Part shown: one piece after another, positions 25,542-34,022 of the stretch
How positions within the stretch are numbered: the first letter of the stretch is position 1
Layout of the letters: every line of letters begins with the position of its first letter
Source of the DNA: Mycolicibacterium aromaticivorans JS19b1 = JCM 16368
Lineage (GTDB): Bacteria > Actinomycetota > Actinomycetes > Mycobacteriales > Mycobacteriaceae
Direction of reading: 5' to 3'
Length of the DNA: 64,000 bases
Assembly: GCF_000559085.1 (NCBI RefSeq)
Contig: NZ_JALN02000001.1
Span: 4,216,001 to 4,280,000 of the forward strand
The notes under the pieces: model-generated
Told to the model about the DNA's origin: nothing
The model's input: only the letters and a program-made list of their open reading frames with translations
The model's database searches: none
Made by a program: the position numbers and the translations under genes

Positions 25542-26360
25542 ATGACCTTGTCGGTCGCCGATATCGCACCGGCCATCGCCTCAGAAGTGCGGGCGACCAA
25601 AGCGGAGTTGCTCACCGGCGTCCACGCCGACACTCTCCGCGAGCTCCTCGAACGTCGTGGTGTGCTGGTGTTCCCCCAGATCGGCTTCAGCGATGCCGAG
25701 CAGATCGAGTTCACCCAGACACTGGGCACATTCGTCCCCGAGCGCACCGGTGAGCAGGTCTATTCCGTCACCTTGGACACCACCGTCAACGAGCTGGCCG
25801 ACTATTTGAAGGGCTCGTTGTACTGGCACATCGACGGGACCATGAACGAGGTACCGATCCGTGCATCCTTGCTGTCCAGTAAGGTCGTGTGCCCAGACGG
25901 CTCCGGCGACACCGAATTCGCCAATACCTACGCGGCCTACGATGCGCTGGACGATGCCGACAAGGATGCGCTCGAATCGCTGCGGGTGATGCACTCGGCG
26001 TGGAACACGCTGTTCTACTACGACCCCGAACCCAGCTATGCGACGCTGCGGAAGATGATGGCTATCGGCGACCGGGAACTTCCGCTGGTGTGGAATCACC
26101 GCTCCGGGCGCCGATCTCTGGTTTTGGGGTGTACGGCGCGCCACGTGGTGGACATCGACTTCCGCAGGAGCGTCGAACTGCTTGTCCGATTGCGGGATTG
26201 GGCTACCCGGCCTGAGTTCGTCTACCGCCACCACTGGTCGGTCGGCGATCTCGTCATCTGGGACAACACCGGAACTATGCACCGCGCAACGCCTTACGAT
26301 CCGCAGTCCGGCCGGTTGCTGCACCGCACCAAGCTGGAAGGCGAGGAGCCGTTCGCCTGA
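25542..26360 (+). CDS. TauD/TfdA-family Fe(II)/2-oxoglutarate dioxygenase
   Basis: 272 residues. The facial triad is visible: HxD in WHIDGT, and the distal His in TMHRATPY; the 2-oxoglutarate Arg follows in LLHRTKL. The enzyme hydroxylates its substrate next to a heteroatom or ether/sulfonate group while decarboxylating 2-oxoglutarate; known relatives desulfonate taurine, open 2,4-D ethers or desulfate alkyl sulfates. It is first in a five-gene operon with a sulfotransferase, so a sulfur-bearing substrate is attractive but unproven. The stop overlaps the next start as TGATG. Confidence 0.9.
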   Translation: MTLSVADIAPAIASEVRATKAELLTGVHADTLRELLERRGVLVFPQIGFSDAEQIEFTQTLGTFVPERTGEQVYSVTLDTTVNELADYLKGSLYWHIDGTMNEVPIRASLLSSKVVCPDGSGDTEFANTYAAYDALDDADKDALESLRVMHSAWNTLFYYDPEPSYATLRKMMAIGDRELPLVWNHRSGRRSLVLGCTARHVVDIDFRRSVELLVRLRDWATRPEFVYRHHWSVGDLVIWDNTGTMHRATPYDPQSGRLLHRTKLEGEEPFA

Positions 26361-27487
26361 TGGATGTCCAGCCGGCCGCATTCCTGCGGACCACCCTTCC
26401 GTTGGATCTGTCCTGCCTCGACGAGCTGGACAGTGGCCGGTACCACTCGATCTGGCTGCCCGACCACATGGTGAGCTTCTGGCCGGATTCGTTGTGGACC
26501 CCGGAGTTCACCGATCTGGCGACCGCATCGCCGTCGCCGCATCGCCATCTGGATGGCATGGCGGTAGCTGCTGCCGCGGCCGTGCTCACCAGCAACGTGT
26601 CACTGGCCACCAGCGTCGTCGACACAGTGCGGCGTCATCCCGCCTTGCTTGCCCAGAGCGCCTTGACGGTCGACCACCTGTCCCGCGGACGGTTCATCCT
26701 GGGTCTCGGCAGCGGTGAGACCGAGAACATCGTGCCGTACGGCTTCGACTTCGCCAAGCCGGTCAGCCGCTTCGAGGAAGCACTACAAGTGATTCGTCTG
26801 CTGTGGGAGAGCCACGGCCCGGTCGACTTCGACGGTCGGTTCTATCGGCTCGAGCATGCTCGGCTGGACACCGAACCGTACGGGGGGCGATTCCCCCCGA
26901 TCTGGATCGGTGCCAGCGGCCCGCGCATGCTCGAGATCGTCGGCCGGTACGCCGACGGCTGGTGGCCGGCCGGGGCGTGGACACCCGATCACTACGCGGA
27001 CATGCTTGCTGCGGTGCGTCAGTCGGCCGAACGAGCCGGACGTGACCCACTGGCGATCACCCCGTGCTTCGTACAGGTATGCCTGATCGGCGAAGACGAC
27101 GCCGCCCTCGAGCGCATCGTTCGCGCACCGCTGGTGGCGAGCTTCCTGCTGCAGGTGTCGGCACACGTGCTGCGCGGCTTCGGATTCGACCATCCGATGG
27201 GGGAGGACTGGGGCGGGTTCCACGACCTCAACCCCGCCACCCTCACCCGGGAACGCATCCTCGGATTCCTCGACAAGGTCGATCCCGAAGCGATCCTGGC
27301 CGTCGTCCCGCACGGCACGCCCGGCCAGGTCGCGCGGATCATCAAGTCGTATGTCGATGCCGGCCTGAGGGTTCCCAAGATCTTGGACTACAGCGCGATG
27401 GCCGGCCTGGAGTTCAGCGCGGCATCGGCGGTCAACGTACGCAGGACCGAAGACGAACTGCTTGCCCTGTGCGAAGGACAGCCATGA
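26360..27487 (+). CDS. LLM-class (luciferase-like) F420/flavin oxidoreductase
   Basis: 375 residues. TIM-barrel LLM protein with WLPDHMVSFWP near the N-terminus, HLSRGRFILGLGSGE, and PPIWIGASGPRMLEI followed by RYADGWWPAG. The pattern resembles F420-dependent ketoreductases such as the phthiodiolone ketoreductase group. It would reduce a keto group or oxidise an alcohol using F420, or act with FMN. It overlaps the genes on both sides (TGATG and ATGA), so it is firmly in the dioxygenase operon. Confidence 0.88.
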   Translation: MDVQPAAFLRTTLPLDLSCLDELDSGRYHSIWLPDHMVSFWPDSLWTPEFTDLATASPSPHRHLDGMAVAAAAAVLTSNVSLATSVVDTVRRHPALLAQSALTVDHLSRGRFILGLGSGETENIVPYGFDFAKPVSRFEEALQVIRLLWESHGPVDFDGRFYRLEHARLDTEPYGGRFPPIWIGASGPRMLEIVGRYADGWWPAGAWTPDHYADMLAAVRQSAERAGRDPLAITPCFVQVCLIGEDDAALERIVRAPLVASFLLQVSAHVLRGFGFDHPMGEDWGGFHDLNPATLTRERILGFLDKVDPEAILAVVPHGTPGQVARIIKSYVDAGLRVPKILDYSAMAGLEFSAASAVNVRRTEDELLALCEGQP

Positions 27488-28653
27488 CCGTTGGATTGGA
27501 TGCCACCGACATGCTCGCCAGAGCGCGGGCCGAAACCGGCTCCGACGACTTTGGCGATCCGAGTCTGCCGGAGCGCTTCACCCTGGCCGTCGAACACCTC
27601 AACGGTATCGGGATGGACGTCAACGGGATTGCCGAGGCAACGCGTGTCTGCCACTGGCTGTTGACGTCCCGGCTGGAACTGATCGCGGACCGGAGTCGCT
27701 TCCCGATCGCCGACGAAGTGATCGACCGGCCGATGTTCGTCACAGGGGAGCCGCGCTCGGGTACCACGTTGATGCACGCGTTGATGTCCGTCGACCCGCA
27801 TGGCCGCGCGTTGCGCTTCTGGGAAGTGATGTATCCGTCGCCGCCATCTGGCCTCGCCGGACCGGACGACCTACGCCGTGACAAGGCAGATGCCGACTGG
27901 CGCGAGATCAATACCAAGATGCCCAAATGGCTTCATAGCCATCCGTACAACGAGATGCTCGGCGACGGTCTTCCGGAAGACGAACGCACCTGGGCGTTCG
28001 ATTTCCGGGTGATGACCCCGACCGCGTGGTGGCGGGTGCCGATGCAGACGCTGGTCGGCGGGCTGCCGACCGATCCGGCCGCGCAGTACCGGCTGCACAA
28101 GGCGATGCTGCAACAATGCCAGTACCACCGGCCACGCAAGTACTGGGTGCTGAAAGGCTTCCACGGGTTCCGTCTGGAGGCACTCTTCGACACCTATCCT
28201 GACGCGAATCTGCTCTGGCTCCATCGTGATCCGGTTCAGGTCGCCGCATCGCGCACCATGATGATGGCCGACATCCTGGAGGGCATCGTCGGGCCTGTCG
28301 ACCTGCAGGCTGCCGCAAAAATGCACCTTGAACTGACCCGGGACAGCATCGCCAACACGATGAGCGCCCCGCTGGTGGACGACCCGCGGATCATGCACGT
28401 TCCATACCTCGATTTCATCGCGGATCCCGTCGCGACCGCACGGAACTATTACGCCTTCTGCGGACGGGATCTCACCGGTGAGGCCGAGGTTGCTATGCGT
28501 ACCTACCTGGCCGGGAATCGCGGCGACCGATACGGCAAGTTCCGCTACTCCACCTCGCTGCTGACCGACATCGGCGAGGACCTCGACGATCTGCACGCCG
28601 AGTTCGCACCGTTTCGCCAACGGTTCAACGTTGCCATCGAGAAGCGGGACTGA
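27484..28653 (+). CDS. PAPS-type sulfotransferase family protein
   Basis: 389 residues. The 5'-phosphosulfate loop GEPRSGTTLMHALM lies near residue 80, with the 3'-phosphate-binding segment at DANLLWLHRDPVQVAASRTMM. The N-terminal helical extension and WVLKGFHGF are typical of mycobacterial sulfotransferase-3 homologues. It transfers sulfate from PAPS to a hydroxyl of a lipid or small molecule. ATG 27484 overlaps the LLM stop as ATGA. A sulfotransferase beside a possibly desulfating dioxygenase is unusual; the two may act on different steps. Confidence 0.88.
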   Translation: MTVGLDATDMLARARAETGSDDFGDPSLPERFTLAVEHLNGIGMDVNGIAEATRVCHWLLTSRLELIADRSRFPIADEVIDRPMFVTGEPRSGTTLMHALMSVDPHGRALRFWEVMYPSPPSGLAGPDDLRRDKADADWREINTKMPKWLHSHPYNEMLGDGLPEDERTWAFDFRVMTPTAWWRVPMQTLVGGLPTDPAAQYRLHKAMLQQCQYHRPRKYWVLKGFHGFRLEALFDTYPDANLLWLHRDPVQVAASRTMMMADILEGIVGPVDLQAAAKMHLELTRDSIANTMSAPLVDDPRIMHVPYLDFIADPVATARNYYAFCGRDLTGEAEVAMRTYLAGNRGDRYGKFRYSTSLLTDIGEDLDDLHAEFAPFRQRFNVAIEKRD

Positions 28654-28659
28654 TCGGTC

Positions 28660-29463
28660 ATGGATGAGCAGCTGTCTGTTCACGACGTCACCTTCCTCGG
28701 ATCGAGTCCGGCCGAACTGCAAGGCCATTGGACAGAACTCGGGGTGAGGTGCCTGAGTGTGATCGACACAGAGCTGGTCGATCCTGAATTCCGGCGGATC
28801 GTCGGATCCGGCGACTACCTGGTGCAGGCGGTCTGTCACGTCTTCGGTGCCGGCCGAGTGCCGGCCGACGCGCGATCGACCGACGACGCGCGCAGCGCAC
28901 TGTCGCGGCTCATCGATGTTGCGGCGTCCGTGGATGCGCGCTGCATCTACATGCTGACCGGTGGTCGCGGTTCGCTCGACTGGGAGCAGGCCGCCGACGC
29001 GTTCGGTTCCGCTATCGAGCCTTGCGTGTGGGAGGCCGAGCGGGCCGGCATCAGCCTCGCCATCGAGAACGCCTCGGCCCTGTACGCCGACATCCATATG
29101 GCGCACAGTCTTCGCGACACCATCACGCTCGCGGAGTCGGCCGGCCTCGACATCTGTATCGACCTGTTCCACTGCTGGGCCGAGGCCGACCTCGCGGGCC
29201 TGCTGCGCACAGCGCTTCCGCGGACGCGGTTGATCCAGCTGAGCGATTATGTGCTCGGTGATCGTGGCCTGCCTGCACGTGCGGTGCCCGGAGACGGCGT
29301 TATCCCGATCGAAGCCGTTGTGGCGCAGGCATTGGCCGACGGTTACCGGTTCGGGTTCGATCTGGAGCTGCTGGGCCCGCGGATCGACGCGGAGGGACGA
29401 TTGGCGGCCGCGCAACGGGCATATGGGGTGGTCCGCGGGATGCTCGACCGGGTCGGCAGCTGA
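28660..29463 (+). CDS. Sugar-phosphate isomerase/epimerase-like TIM barrel
   Basis: 267 residues of the AP-endonuclease-2/xylose-isomerase-like barrel: CIYMLTGGRG, SLAIENASALYADIHMA, DICIDLFHCW, RLIQLSDYVLGDR and FGFDLELLGPRI supply the acidic and His residues expected for a divalent metal site at strand ends. It is 6 nt after the sulfotransferase stop. Such proteins isomerise or cleave sugar- or inositol-like rings; here the substrate is unknown. Confidence 0.82.
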   Translation: MDEQLSVHDVTFLGSSPAELQGHWTELGVRCLSVIDTELVDPEFRRIVGSGDYLVQAVCHVFGAGRVPADARSTDDARSALSRLIDVAASVDARCIYMLTGGRGSLDWEQAADAFGSAIEPCVWEAERAGISLAIENASALYADIHMAHSLRDTITLAESAGLDICIDLFHCWAEADLAGLLRTALPRTRLIQLSDYVLGDRGLPARAVPGDGVIPIEAVVAQALADGYRFGFDLELLGPRIDAEGRLAAAQRAYGVVRGMLDRVGS

Positions 29464-29479
29464 GAAGAGGAGAAGTCCA

Positions 29480-30688
29480 GTGGCACTTGGCGACGGCCCG
29501 GATGACGCAGTGCTCGACGATGCGTGGAGTGAGTTCTGCGACCGCCTGAAGGCCGCTGGCAGGCAGTCGTTCAAGGACCTCAACGCCACCTGCGGAATCC
29601 AGCGTGCCGACGCCTTCCGCTTCCTCACCCAGAACCTCGGGCAAGCGTTCGACCTCGCCTTGGAAACCCGTGATCCGCGGTACCCGAGCATCCACGCCTT
29701 CTGCAACCCGACTCGTAAGCTCGGCGGGGATTGCGCCGATTTCACCTACCAGCAGGCTTGGGTCGACGGCGAGTCTACCTATCGGATCACCGGAACCCGC
29801 GGTACTGCAAGATTTTTCAACATCACGGTTCAGGGGGGGCGCCCGGTCGGCCCGCACGTTCTACACGAGCCGTTCGGTGATGTGCCGCAGGCTAATGTGT
29901 TCGGCCACCAACTAGAAGTCGAAACCGACGGCACTTTCGAGCTGTACGTCGGCGGCCCCGAGCGCGGGCCGAACTGGCTCCCCACCACTGCGACTACCCG
30001 GAAGTTGTTCATTCGGCAGGGCTTTGACAGCTGGGATGAGCGGCCCGGACTGCTACGCATAGAGCGGGTCGACATGGCCGCACCGAAGCCCGTGCCCACG
30101 GCAGCTGCAATGGTCGAAGCGATGCGGTGGGCCGGCGATTTCGTCACCGGCCTGATGACCAGCTGGCCGGAGTTCCCGTACACCTACGGTGGTGTCGACA
30201 GCGAGCACCCGAATTGCTTTCCGGCGGTGGAGGCCACCAGCGGCGACGTCCAGCGCGGCCGCGTAGCGGCGAACATGTACTGGGAACTGGGTCCTGACGA
30301 CGCTCTGATCGTCGAGTTCGACGCACACGACGGACTGTGGATGATCACCAATATGGGCGCGTTCTTCACCAGCATGGACTTCCTGTACCGTCCGGTCAGC
30401 TACACGCCGAGCCGTACGTCGGTGGACAGTGACGGCAAGGTCCGCCTGGTTCTCGCACATGACGATCCGGCCGTGCACAACTGGGTCGACACCCAGGGCT
30501 TCGAGCGCGGGAACCTCACCTACCGGCACATGCTCGAGGGTGCGCCCGCCGTGCTGTCCACCCGCCTGGTCGCTCGTGGCGAACTCGACGATGCGCTACC
30601 TCTGGATACCAATCGCATCACCGCATCTGAGCGCACTGCTCAGATGTGGGAACGGTTCACCGCGGTGCGCGCCAGGTTCCCGCTGTGA
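29480..30688 (+). CDS. DUF1214-like conserved protein
   Basis: 402 residues, GTG start with GAGGAGA upstream. Segments TDGTFELYVGG, GPNWLP, TRKLFIRQGFDSWDE and LAHDDPAVHNWVDT resemble DUF1214-type proteins (the NWLP motif followed by an R-Q-x-F-x-W strand). No signal peptide or membrane segment. It is last in the dioxygenase operon and ends 8 nt before a convergent crotonase gene. Biochemical role unknown; presence with oxygenase, sulfotransferase and isomerase genes suggests a catabolic enzyme or binding protein for the same substrate. Confidence 0.65.
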   Translation: MALGDGPDDAVLDDAWSEFCDRLKAAGRQSFKDLNATCGIQRADAFRFLTQNLGQAFDLALETRDPRYPSIHAFCNPTRKLGGDCADFTYQQAWVDGESTYRITGTRGTARFFNITVQGGRPVGPHVLHEPFGDVPQANVFGHQLEVETDGTFELYVGGPERGPNWLPTTATTRKLFIRQGFDSWDERPGLLRIERVDMAAPKPVPTAAAMVEAMRWAGDFVTGLMTSWPEFPYTYGGVDSEHPNCFPAVEATSGDVQRGRVAANMYWELGPDDALIVEFDAHDGLWMITNMGAFFTSMDFLYRPVSYTPSRTSVDSDGKVRLVLAHDDPAVHNWVDTQGFERGNLTYRHMLEGAPAVLSTRLVARGELDDALPLDTNRITASERTAQMWERFTAVRARFPL

Positions 30689-30696
30689 TGTCGTCG

Positions 30697-31413
30697 CTAC
30701 TTCCCGCGGTTCATCACGCGGTCGGCAGCGTCCCAATGCTCGTCGGACACCCACAGTTCGGCGAAGGCGTCGATGGCTTCGGCCGGTGTCACCCCGCCGA
30801 TCACCTTCTTGATGCGGCCGGCCGGCCGGTTTGCCAACGACGTTGCCAGCGTGCGCAATTCGTCGTCGAACGAGTCTCGCGCCACGACGCGATCGATCAG
30901 CCCCCACCGTTCGGCCTCGCCGGCGGTGAGGAGCGTGCCGGAGCCGGCGAGCAGCAGGGCTTTGCTTTTGCCGACGAGTGCCGCCAACCGTTCGGCGCCG
31001 CCCCAGGCCGGCATGATTGCCAACGTCACCTGGTTGAAGCCGATCTTGATGTCGTCCGCGGCGATCCGGATGTCGGCGGCGACGGCGACTTCGGCCCCGC
31101 CGCCGAGCGCGTGCCCGTTGAGTGCGGCGATGACGGGGGCGGGGAAACCGGCAATGCGGTCGCAGATCGCGCGCATGCGGGCAGCCATCGCGGCGGCCTC
31201 CTCGGTGGTGCGCAGTGCGCTCAGTTCCTTGAGGTCGCCGCCGGACACGAATGCCCGGTCGCCGCCGCCGCGGATGACCAAGGCCTGCGCCCCGGCCGCC
31301 GCGTCGAGCGCCTCTTCGAGTTCACCCATGGTCGACAGGGCGATCGCGTTACGGGCATGCGGACGGTCGATGGTGAGGACCGCAAGGCCGTCGCTCGTCT
31401 CCAGATCGACCAT
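30697..31413 (-). CDS. Enoyl-CoA hydratase/isomerase family protein
   Basis: 238 residues. Crotonase fold: oxyanion segments IRGGGDRAFVSGGDL and NGHALGGGAEVAVAADI, and the AIMPAWGGAERL loop that usually carries a catalytic Glu. ATG 31413 has GGAG 9-12 nt upstream; an in-frame ATG ten codons earlier would place the start inside the shared operator. It is divergent from the acyl-CoA synthetase gene across a 73-bp gap containing the ATTCTC/GAGAAT element, so the pair is probably co-regulated and acts on the same acyl-CoA. Confidence 0.88.
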   Translation of the reverse strand: MVDLETSDGLAVLTIDRPHARNAIALSTMGELEEALDAAAGAQALVIRGGGDRAFVSGGDLKELSALRTTEEAAAMAARMRAICDRIAGFPAPVIAALNGHALGGGAEVAVAADIRIAADDIKIGFNQVTLAIMPAWGGAERLAALVGKSKALLLAGSGTLLTAGEAERWGLIDRVVARDSFDDELRTLATSLANRPAGRIKKVIGGVTPAEAIDAFAELWVSDEHWDAADRVMNRGK

Positions 31414-31436
31414 GTTCACGTTCTCCAATTTCGGTA

Positions 31437-31465
31437 TTGGCATTCTCAGTGACGGAGAATAGCAT
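31437..31465 (+). promoter_or_regulatory. Promoter TTGGCA-N17-TAGCAT with ATTCTC-N7-GAGAAT operator in the spacer
   Basis: -35 TTGGCA (31437-31442), 17-bp spacer, -10 TAGCAT (31460-31465), reading toward the acyl-CoA synthetase start at 31487. The perfect inverted repeat at 31442-31460 fills the spacer, so a bound regulator would exclude polymerase. It is 22 of 29 identical to the element at 12610-12638. Confidence 0.68.
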
Positions 31466-31486
31466 CGCCAAGCGGAGGTGCTGTAG

Positions 31487-33022
31487 TTGAGGAATATCCC
31501 GGTTGAGCTGAGCAAACGCTACATCGACGAGGGCTGGTGGACCCCGGATACTCTCGGTGAGCTGCTGGCCAGGGGACTGGCGGCCAACCCTGACACCGGG
31601 TTCTGGGTGCACTCCGCGGTGCGGCCGTTCAGCGGGACCTTCCACGACGTGGAGGTCCTGGCACGCCGGCTGGCGGCGGGGTTGCGGGCCCGCGGGGTGG
31701 GCCCGGGCGACGTGATCGCGTTCCAGCTGCCCAACTGGGTCGAGGCCGCGGTGACGTATTGGGCGAGCTCGTTCCTCGGTGCTGTCGTCGTGCCGATCGT
31801 GCACTTCTACGGTCGCAAGGAATTGACCCACATCATCGGTACGGCACGGCCGAAGGTGTTCATCACCACCGAGCACTTCGGACACATGACGTTCCAGCCG
31901 GACCTGTGCGCCGACGTGCCCATCGTTGGGCTGGTGGGGGACAACTTCGAAGACCTGCTGGCCGACGAGCCGATGGACGGCGAGTTGCACACCGATCCAG
32001 CCGGCCCGGCGCTGATCGCGTTCACCTCCGGAACTACCCGAGACCCGAAGGGCGTGATCCACAGCCATCAAACGCTGGGGTTCGAGACCCGCCAGCTGCT
32101 GGAGAACTACGCGCCCGACCGCGGCAGGCAGATCACCGCGACGCCCGTCGGTCACTTCATCGGCATGGTCGGGGCTTTCCTGATCCCGGTGCTCGAAGGC
32201 GCTCCTATCGACCTGACCGACGTCTGGGATCCCGGCCGGGTGCTGGAACTGATGGAGTCCGAAGGCATGTCGATCGGCGGTGGCCCACCGTACTTCGTCA
32301 CCAGCCTGCTCGATCACCCCGAGTTCACCGACGCACACATGAGCCGGATCAAGCATGTCGGCCTCGGCGGCTCGACGGTGCCGATCGCGGTGACCCGTCG
32401 GCTCGCCGATCTGGGTGTGCACGTCTTCCGCTCGTACGGCAGCACCGAGCATCCGTCGATCACCGGGTCACGGCCGAGCGCGCCGGAGGACAAGCGGCTG
32501 TTCACCGATGGCGACGCGCGTCCCGGGGTGGAGGTTCGTCTGACCGACGAGGGCGAGATTCTCTCCCGAGGGCCGGATCTGTGCCTGGGCTACACCGATG
32601 ACACGCTGACCGCCAAGGCTTTTGACGCTGACGGTTGGTACCACACCGGAGACATCGGCGTGCTTGACGAGGACGGCTACCTGACGATCACCGACCGCAA
32701 GGCCGACGTGATCATCCGCGGTGGCGAGAACATCAGCGCCCTCGAAGTCGAGGAGCTGCTGCTGAGTATGCCCGCCGTCGCCGAGGCGGTGGTGGTCTCC
32801 GCGCCGGATGCCCGTCTCGGTGAGCACACCGCCGCCGTGCTGCGCGTCAGGGAAGGCCACCAGATGCCGACGATGCAGGAGGTTCGCGCACACTTCGAGA
32901 GCTGCGGAGCCGCACGACAGAAGTGGCCCGAGGAATTGCACGAGGTGGCCGACTACCCCCGCACCGCCAGCGGCAAGGTGCAGAAGTATCTGGTGCGCAA
33001 GCACATTGCCGAAGCCCAGTAA
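31487..33022 (+). CDS. Acyl-CoA synthetase (AMP-forming, FadD type)
   Basis: 511 residues. ANL-superfamily motifs: FTSGTTRDPKG (Gly of the usual TSGTTG replaced by Arg), YGSTEHPS, GWYHTGDIG, the hinge DRKADVIIRGGENIS and the catalytic Lys in PRTASGKVQK. It activates a carboxylic acid to its CoA thioester through an acyl-AMP. The TTG start at 31487 is supported by GGAGGTG 8 nt upstream and the promoter at 31437. The stop TAA directly abuts a 65-bp palindromic repeat. Confidence 0.92.
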   Translation: MRNIPVELSKRYIDEGWWTPDTLGELLARGLAANPDTGFWVHSAVRPFSGTFHDVEVLARRLAAGLRARGVGPGDVIAFQLPNWVEAAVTYWASSFLGAVVVPIVHFYGRKELTHIIGTARPKVFITTEHFGHMTFQPDLCADVPIVGLVGDNFEDLLADEPMDGELHTDPAGPALIAFTSGTTRDPKGVIHSHQTLGFETRQLLENYAPDRGRQITATPVGHFIGMVGAFLIPVLEGAPIDLTDVWDPGRVLELMESEGMSIGGGPPYFVTSLLDHPEFTDAHMSRIKHVGLGGSTVPIAVTRRLADLGVHVFRSYGSTEHPSITGSRPSAPEDKRLFTDGDARPGVEVRLTDEGEILSRGPDLCLGYTDDTLTAKAFDADGWYHTGDIGVLDEDGYLTITDRKADVIIRGGENISALEVEELLLSMPAVAEAVVVSAPDARLGEHTAAVLRVREGHQMPTMQEVRAHFESCGAARQKWPEELHEVADYPRTASGKVQKYLVRKHIAEAQ

Positions 33023-33087
33023 GCGTTGACATCGCACTGGGAGCGAGCTTTTCGCCGAAGGCCCGCTCTCAGTGCGCTCTCAACGCC
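33023..33087. repeat. 65-bp palindromic repeat, left copy
   Basis: Begins GCGTTGACA right after the acyl-CoA synthetase stop and ends TCAACGCC, providing the TGA stop of the - strand DUF559 gene. The two halves pair with each other (about 22 of 26 positions), so it can form a long hairpin between two convergent genes. The right copy at 33958-34022 is 49 of 65 identical in inverted orientation. Confidence 0.7.
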
Positions 33088-33907
33088 ACGCCTCGTGGAC
33101 TCGTCGCAGGATGTCGTACTTCCGGTGACCTGCCAGCACTCTGACGCGCCGCCAGCCGACCTGTGTGATGTACTCCGATCGGATCACGTCGCCGCCGTAG
33201 GTCTCGCGATCGAGGCGGTGTTGCTCGCCGTCGTATTCGACCGCGACCATGACATCGGGCCAGCCCATGTCGAGAAAGTAGTGCGAATACCCGTCGGCCC
33301 GGAGCACTGGAATCTGAGTCTTTGGGCGCGGAAATCCCGCGTCCATCAGCAGCAGTCGCAGCCAGGTTTCACGCGGCGACTGCGCGCCGGCGTCGACAAG
33401 GTCCAGCAGCTCAGGCACGCGACGCAGACCTTTGACGTGGGGATGACTATCGGCCACCGCGAGAACATCACCGACTCGGAAGTCGGTGGCCGCGGCCAGC
33501 GCGTCGAGCCGCTGGACAGCCTTGGCCGTGGGCCCGTGTCGCGCGAGGTCGAACGCGGTCCGCTCGATGCTGGTGACGGCCACACCGTGCCGCGACGTGA
33601 TTTCCGCGTCGAACAACGTGTCTCGGCTGATCTGAACACCCGCCGGAGACTTGCGACCGGGCCAATTCACTTCGATGACGGCGTTGTCGTCCACCCACTT
33701 TGCGCCATGCAGTGCTGACGCGGCCGCACCCGAGATGACACCTTGGCGTCCGGACCACAACCACGTGGCCATGGTCCTGTCGCGGAGCGAAGGCGCACGC
33801 TTCGCGGTGTAGACGTCAGGCAGCACGCGTTGGTAGTGCGCCCGCAGGTCGTACTTCGTAACCCTGCCCGCCGCCAATGCCTCGCTGCCGATGAACACCT
33901 GCGCCAT
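33080..33907 (-). CDS. DUF559 / AbiEi-like protein with Vsr-type nuclease fold
   Basis: 275 residues. The N-terminal part (VFIGSEALAAGRVTKYDLRAHY and VLPDVYTAK) resembles AbiEi-type winged-helix antitoxin domains. The C-terminal part has the DUF559 PD-(D/E)XK-like signature (WPDVMVAVEYDGEQHR, then RRVRVLAGH) related to very-short-patch repair nucleases. It may be a nuclease or a toxin-antitoxin remnant; no partner gene is present. ATG 33907 is preferred over GTG 33916 because homologous N-termini begin M-x-x-(V/I)FIGSEA-like. It is a solitary gene bracketed by two related palindromes (see findings). Confidence 0.75.
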   Translation of the reverse strand: MAQVFIGSEALAAGRVTKYDLRAHYQRVLPDVYTAKRAPSLRDRTMATWLWSGRQGVISGAAASALHGAKWVDDNAVIEVNWPGRKSPAGVQISRDTLFDAEITSRHGVAVTSIERTAFDLARHGPTAKAVQRLDALAAATDFRVGDVLAVADSHPHVKGLRRVPELLDLVDAGAQSPRETWLRLLLMDAGFPRPKTQIPVLRADGYSHYFLDMGWPDVMVAVEYDGEQHRLDRETYGGDVIRSEYITQVGWRRVRVLAGHRKYDILRRVHEAWR

Positions 33908-33957
33908 GGGTTGCACGGTGTCAAAGGGCGCACATGGACGTGTTCACCCATCCACAG

Positions 33958-34022
33958 GGCGTTGAGAGCGCACTCAGAGCGGAGATTTCGCGAAATCTTC
34001 GTCGTCGATGCGCTGTCAACGC
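33958..34022. repeat. 65-bp palindromic repeat, right copy
   Basis: Inverted relative of 33023-33087. It contains the perfect AGATTTCGCGAAATCT at its centre and ends TGTCAACGC, whose TCA is the TGA stop of the flavoprotein gene on the - strand. Its halves pair at about 22 of 30 positions. The two copies plus the DUF559 gene span exactly 1000 bp. Confidence 0.7.

Noticed and set aside
27871..29745. 624-codon - strand frame opposite the sulfotransferase and TIM-barrel genes
   Set aside because: No family similarity, and it is antisense to two genes with conserved motifs.
33023..34022. Insertion sequence reading of the palindrome-flanked unit
   Set aside because: No transposase is encoded and I see no target-site duplication at 33014-33022 versus 34023-34031.
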